From Candidatus Hydrothermota bacterium (GTDB taxonomy: Bacteria > Hydrothermota > Hydrothermia > B15-G9), in the NCBI GenBank assembly GCA_003645975.1, contig QNDP01000022.1, forward strand, positions 1 to 10,547: a stretch of DNA of 10,547 bases, given 5' to 3'. Below the pieces are notes generated by a model. The model made no database searches. It was not told the origin of the DNA and saw only the letters and a program-made list of their open reading frames with translations. Shown here one piece after another: positions 6,770-10,547 of this stretch. Both the position numbers and the translations under genes were made by a program. Position 1 is the first letter of the stretch, and each line of letters opens with the position of its first letter.

Positions 6770-6930
6770 TTTTCCTTCCTCCTATTTGAATTTTTTGGAT
6801 TTTCCATCGCAAAAAGTCCGATATGTGTGTCGAAAAACTGGGTTTATCAAAAATGGAATTTTTGCACAATTAAGAACGGTGGCGAAGCGTTTTTATACGA
6901 ACAAAACCGGTCTTTCAACAAACAAATGAT
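6770..6930 (-). promoter_or_regulatory. Leader and candidate promoter upstream of the DUF3467-C26-tamA set
   Basis: The gap after tamB holds TATAAA (6897-6892, minus strand) preceded by TTGAAA (6918-6913, 15-bp spacer) or TTGTTG (6921-6916, 18-bp spacer). Neither pairing is ideal. A start near 6885 would give a leader of about 115 nt. That leader includes a perfect inverted repeat CAAAAAT-TCC-ATTTTTG (6864-6848), which is A/T-rich, so it might be an operator or a weak hairpin. No clear terminator for tamB is seen. Confidence 0.35.
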
Positions 6931-9900
6931 TCAAAATTCTAACTCAAATTCTATACCTGCACCAAATCCGCCGAATCTGTCGCGCTCTCCATAGACTGCA
7001 AGTCCCTTTTTGACGAAGTATTTGACTTGAAATGTGTATCGTTCTACCGATTTCGGGTCGTAACTGTAACGGATGGTCATGTTTTTCGACGGCCTGAACC
7101 CTATTGTGAAGCTCGTGTAATTTCCCTGCCAAGGATCCAGTTGGAGCGAAAGTTCTGAAATACTAATGCCGTATGAAGCCAAAATGCGTCTGAGTTCCCT
7201 TGAAAATACCCCTTCCGCAAGGGTAAGGGCGCGCTGTCGGAGCAGATCGACATCGCTTGGCGCAAGTTGAAGCTCGGAAAACGGTTTTCCAAAAGCGATG
7301 AGCGAGATTATGTCCAACTTGTCCATAGGCGGTTCAGAGAACAAGTTTATTTCCGGATGTTTGAATGTTCCTAAAACGACAACTGTTACGAGCACTGTGT
7401 CGCAGACAAGGCCCTCAGCCTTTATGTAAATGTCAGGATTGAACTCCTTGCCACCTGTCAGAAGTATCTTGCCCTCAACGATGTCGAATGTCCGATCCAA
7501 GTAGTAGAATTTTCCGGAAAGAGCATTGAGTTCGCCGACCACGACCGTGTGAACCTCATCCTCCTTCGACATCACGATGTCGAGCGCAAGTTCCATCTCA
7601 AAGCTCGGATTGTAAACGAAGATGTTCCGTTTACCCGTTAGGTGGAACCTGTATCGGATGGGCGACGGGTGCGGCCGAGCGGAGCGTGTCCCGAACGGCA
7701 TGTTTATGTAAGCCTCTTCAAAAGCTATGTCTCCGGTGATGAAAAGGTGCGGCACTTCGCCCTTGATCTGGATTGTGCCGTCACCGACAGCCATCATGTC
7801 AGGTGAGGGATAGAGAGGGAAGTCTTTGATTTCCATTGAGATGTCGGTTATAACCTTTCCATTTTCCACATAGGCCAAGCCTTTTGCGGTCAGGAATCCC
7901 TTGCTCGACTTCCCTGACATTGTGTCTATGTAAAAAGTGTCGCCCGAAAGCGTTATATCGACGTGAAAATCCGTCAAAGGCGAATTCGTCGGCAAAAACA
8001 CGGCCTCCTTTGACTCTAAGGAGACCCAACCTGTCATGCGAGGCATAGGCTCAAGCCCTTCGACCTGAACCGAAAGCCTGACAAATCCATCGCCAAGAAC
8101 GAGAAATTCATCAACAAAAGGTTTTACAATGTCGATCGCAAAACTGTCGGACACGACCGAAAATCGAAATGGTTCTTTGATTCGAGACAGGCGAAACGGC
8201 ATGAAACTGAAGTCGATCGGTATCTCACCTGTGGCCTTGAATGTGGCGCCATCGCCGACCGTGAAGTCGTGGACCAAGAGGAGTCCGGTCGAATAAGACA
8301 CTGCCGCACTTATGGTTTTACCTTCAAACGGCCTGAGCGCACCGTCCGCCACCTGTTCCACAAAGCCACGCTCAAAATCGATCGACTTGAATGTCCCAGA
8401 GAGGTTGACGATCGGGTCATCGATGTTCCCCTCCACCTGAAGGTTAAACTGGTCGAGGATACCATTGAAAGGAAGGAGTGCGGCGGTTCTGAACGCCGAA
8501 AAGTCTATGTGTTCGGCTGCGGCTGACAAATGGATCTTTTTTTCTTTCAAAGAGAACCCGAAGGAAAAGACCCCGTCAAAAAGCCTTGAATTCGGCAGTT
8601 CGGCATAGACCGAATCACCGACAACATCGACGGTTAACGGGAACGAATCGCTAAAACTCAGATTGTGGATGTGGAACGCCATGTGCCTCAACGACAATCG
8701 CTTTAAGTCTTTAAAACTGCTCCATGTCCCTTCCAAACGCAGGGAATCGGCCTGTCGGTGCGCCACGAACACAAAATCGTTGGTGTCAAGTCCGACATCG
8801 GAACGGAGTTTCACCCAGTCGAGTCGGGTCGGAATGCGTTCAATCCCTTCTGCCACGAGCGTAAGTTTTGCTGAATCCAGTGTGAAGGAAGCGTGTTCGA
8901 CGGCCAACCTCGGAGTTCTGACCGATTTGACCTCGCCGTCGGCGGTTAACGACCTGATACTGCGGCCTTTGCCGTAGATCATGCCTGAAACCGCAACCGT
9001 CCCGTAGGACATCTTATGGATGCTGTTGAGTTCAAGCTGTTCGATTTTGAAAGCGAATTCATAGGAGAGCGTGCGAATGTCTATGCTGCCCGAAGCAACA
9101 GCCATGAGTTGGGGATCCTTTACCCTTAGTTTGGTGATATGCAAAACCCGCTGGTCAACGACATCAAAACTTCCCCGAATGTTTGAGAAAACGAAGTCTT
9201 TAAATCTCAATTTGAAGATGTCCACTTCCGATTGGAACCTATCCGGTGTCCCCCAGACCCTTCCCTGCCCTCTCAAAACGCCATCGCCCCTCAAATTCAG
9301 GTCAAATTTGTGCGTCGATAGATCGAAAGTTCCGCTTATATGAGCAAATTGTTCGTATGCCAAGAGTTTGAGAGAATCCAGGACGAGCACATCGTCGGGG
9401 GTAACACGTCCATGTCCATAGATCCAATCGAACTGCCTATCCTTTAGCTCCACATTCTGAACAAGGAACTCGAAGACACGGTTTGAGGGTTCAACTGATG
9501 TTCTCCCGCGTTCCACTGTAACATCTTGAAACTTCAACCCTTCCATCTCAGCGACGATCTCATCGTTTTGGAAATGCACCGTCAATTTTGAGACACGATT
9601 GCCTTCTGCGGATGAGAGATTTGTGACCACCAATCTGCTGTCGTTTATCAAGATGTCAAATTTTATGTGGGAGAAAGCTTTTTGCTTAGCCTCTAATTTG
9701 GGGATGGAGACTGCGAATTTTCCGATGAGTTTTCCTGCCAGCGATGACAAACTTCCGTCTATATCGCCGATTTGGACGGAAACTTGGTCTTTATATCTGA
9801 GCTTACCATTTTTGACATGAATTTTTTGGAGATCGAACGATCGACCGCCTTTTGCCCCGCCTTTTTTGAGGTGTATCTTCGAGATGTCTATGAAAAAACC

Positions 9901-10173
9901 TGAGAGATAGATGGACGAGACTGTCCCTTTGAAAATGCTTGGAATCAAGTAACTTATCCGTAAGGTGTCGGCCTGAAAGACCTCCCCTGCACGGAATTTT
10001 GTGAATTCAAAGCCCTTGAGGATGTTAAATCGATAGGACTGATAGGAGACGGGAGCACCAAGCGCCTCTCCTATCTTTTTGGGAATCTCGTTTTTGATCT
10101 TGAGATAAGAGACAATGAGAATTGTAAGAACGAAAACGGCAATAGAGGCGGTGATTTTCAGGGTTCGAGACAT
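6931..10173 (-). CDS. tamB: TamB-like translocation and assembly module protein (AsmA-like/DUF490)
   Basis: TamB proteins are anchored in the inner membrane and span the periplasm as a long beta-groove, working with TamA in outer-membrane protein assembly and probably lipid transport. This protein has 1080 residues. A single N-terminal hydrophobic segment (about 7-24) is followed by a long, low-complexity run of short beta-strand repeats typical of AsmA-like proteins. The last third is the TamB/DUF490 domain: GELNALSGKFYYLDRTFDIVEG, then ILLTGGKEFNPDIYIKAEG, VVVLGTFKHPEINLFSEPP and DIISLIAFGKPFSELQ. The C-terminus (TIRYSYDPKSVERYTFQVKYF, then FGAGIEFELEF) resembles barrel strands and ends in Phe. 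The ATG at 10173 lies 10 nt after the rpmB stop and lacks a Shine-Dalgarno, so it probably depends on rpmB translation. Length is somewhat below the E. coli protein (about 1260) but usual for non-proteobacterial members. Confidence 0.93.
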   Translation of the reverse strand: MSRTLKITASIAVFVLTILIVSYLKIKNEIPKKIGEALGAPVSYQSYRFNILKGFEFTKFRAGEVFQADTLRISYLIPSIFKGTVSSIYLSGFFIDISKIHLKKGGAKGGRSFDLQKIHVKNGKLRYKDQVSVQIGDIDGSLSSLAGKLIGKFAVSIPKLEAKQKAFSHIKFDILINDSRLVVTNLSSAEGNRVSKLTVHFQNDEIVAEMEGLKFQDVTVERGRTSVEPSNRVFEFLVQNVELKDRQFDWIYGHGRVTPDDVLVLDSLKLLAYEQFAHISGTFDLSTHKFDLNLRGDGVLRGQGRVWGTPDRFQSEVDIFKLRFKDFVFSNIRGSFDVVDQRVLHITKLRVKDPQLMAVASGSIDIRTLSYEFAFKIEQLELNSIHKMSYGTVAVSGMIYGKGRSIRSLTADGEVKSVRTPRLAVEHASFTLDSAKLTLVAEGIERIPTRLDWVKLRSDVGLDTNDFVFVAHRQADSLRLEGTWSSFKDLKRLSLRHMAFHIHNLSFSDSFPLTVDVVGDSVYAELPNSRLFDGVFSFGFSLKEKKIHLSAAAEHIDFSAFRTAALLPFNGILDQFNLQVEGNIDDPIVNLSGTFKSIDFERGFVEQVADGALRPFEGKTISAAVSYSTGLLLVHDFTVGDGATFKATGEIPIDFSFMPFRLSRIKEPFRFSVVSDSFAIDIVKPFVDEFLVLGDGFVRLSVQVEGLEPMPRMTGWVSLESKEAVFLPTNSPLTDFHVDITLSGDTFYIDTMSGKSSKGFLTAKGLAYVENGKVITDISMEIKDFPLYPSPDMMAVGDGTIQIKGEVPHLFITGDIAFEEAYINMPFGTRSARPHPSPIRYRFHLTGKRNIFVYNPSFEMELALDIVMSKEDEVHTVVVGELNALSGKFYYLDRTFDIVEGKILLTGGKEFNPDIYIKAEGLVCDTVLVTVVVLGTFKHPEINLFSEPPMDKLDIISLIAFGKPFSELQLAPSDVDLLRQRALTLAEGVFSRELRRILASYGISISELSLQLDPWQGNYTSFTIGFRPSKNMTIRYSYDPKSVERYTFQVKYFVKKGLAVYGERDRFGGFGAGIEFELEF

Positions 10174-10183
10174 GAATTTTCAT

Positions 10184-10369
10184 TCATACAACTTTTTGGA
10201 CTTTTCTCAAGCATTTTGTGCACACCTTTACGCGGACCTTTTTGCCGTTTTTCATGATTGTTATCTTGTGGAGATTGGGCTTCCATTTCCTTTTAGTGAG
10301 ATTATGAGCATGGCTCACTCTATGGCCGAACATGACGCCTTTTCCACAAATATCACACCGTGCTGCCAT
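10184..10369 (-). CDS. rpmB: 50S ribosomal protein L28, zinc-binding (C+) form
   Basis: L28 is a small structural protein of the large ribosomal subunit. The 61 residues match it along the whole length: MAARCDICGKGVMFGHRVSH, then NLTKRKWKPNLHKI and CTKCLRKVQKV. Four cysteines in two CxxC pairs (Cys5/Cys8 and Cys50/Cys53) make the zinc ribbon of the C+ form. AAAAGGAGG (10377-10385) lies 7 nt upstream of the ATG and fixes the start. A near-consensus promoter lies about 50 nt upstream. It is not next to rpmG or other ribosomal protein genes; tamB follows after 10 nt, so L28 heads the tam transcript. Confidence 0.97.
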   Translation of the reverse strand: MAARCDICGKGVMFGHRVSHAHNLTKRKWKPNLHKITIMKNGKKVRVKVCTKCLRKVQKVV

Positions 10370-10416
10370 TTTCCCGCCTCCTTTTGGTTTATCTGGGGTC
10401 TCAAAAATGGGCGTTA

Positions 10417-10445
10417 AGTATAAAAACCGTGCTGAGGGGTGTCAA
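10417..10445 (-). promoter_or_regulatory. Near-consensus sigma70 promoter of rpmB-tamB
   Basis: The minus strand has a perfect TTGACA (10445-10440), a 17-bp spacer and TATACT (10422-10417, one mismatch to TATAAT). The predicted start near 10410 gives a leader of about 40 nt with the rpmB ribosome binding site. This is the best promoter in the window and fits a ribosomal protein gene. The 102 nt beyond it to the window end show no supportable gene. Confidence 0.8.
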
Positions 10446-10547
10446 ATTTATTTTGAAATCCCGGGGGCAAAAACATTTTGGAATCGCCCTTAACTCCGGG
10501 CACGCTGATCACTCTCCGCATCCGGCCAGCAAAATTCGTAAAATGAA

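Noticed and set aside
10509..10547. Minus-strand open end reading FILRILLAGCGE then stop, with a lipobox-like LAGC
   Set aside because: Only 12 codons are visible and the stop follows right after the Cys, so it cannot be a lipoprotein. It could be the tail of an upstream gene but cannot be supported.
10425..10547. Second minus-strand frame open for about 40 codons across the rpmB promoter
   Set aside because: It has no recognisable domain and runs through the strong promoter; it is probably noncoding.

Overview
The window reads as chromosomal DNA from a diderm (outer-membrane) bacterium. Evidence for an outer membrane is a TamA-type Omp85 barrel protein and a 1080-residue TamB-like AsmA/DUF490 protein. 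I cannot name the lineage from the sequence. The zinc-binding form of ribosomal protein L28, a DUF3467 protein and the mix of genes fit a deep-branching or candidate phylum (FCB-like or similar), but this is inference. All nine supported genes lie on the minus strand, so the text order runs from high to low coordinates. I saw no mobile element, CRISPR array, tRNA or rRNA.

Region A (10547-5751, envelope cluster). A near-consensus sigma70 promoter (TTGACA, 17 bp, TATACT) lies upstream of rpmB (L28). tamB follows after only 10 nt. After a 161-nt gap with a weaker candidate promoter come a DUF3467 gene and a class I glutamine-amidotransferase-like hydrolase (peptidase C26), overlapping by 4 nt. 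A 42-nt gap then leads to tamA, whose protein ends in Phe as expected for an outer-membrane barrel. TamB (anchored in the inner membrane, spanning the periplasm) and TamA (outer membrane) are expected to work together in outer-membrane biogenesis or lipid transport. Two apparently unrelated small cytoplasmic proteins sit between them.

Region B (4049-2662). A 245-nt intergenic stretch holds a C/G-rich hairpin that looks like a copy of a dispersed repeat. It is followed by sucC, the beta subunit of succinyl-CoA synthetase, with no sucD on either side.

Region C (2661-1). A candidate promoter precedes a three-gene, closely spaced set: a secreted or membrane-anchored 248-residue protein with a C-terminal carboxypeptidase-regulatory-like beta-sandwich domain, a small N-acetylmuramoyl-L-alanine amidase family 3 protein with no visible signal peptide, and recJ. 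The recJ gene runs off the window at position 1, so only its N-terminal 409 codons are present.

Most of the window is ordinary housekeeping and envelope genes. The points most worth checking are the split tam locus with its DUF3467/C26 insert, the topology of the 248-residue membrane protein, and the unusual translation starts of tamA and tamB.
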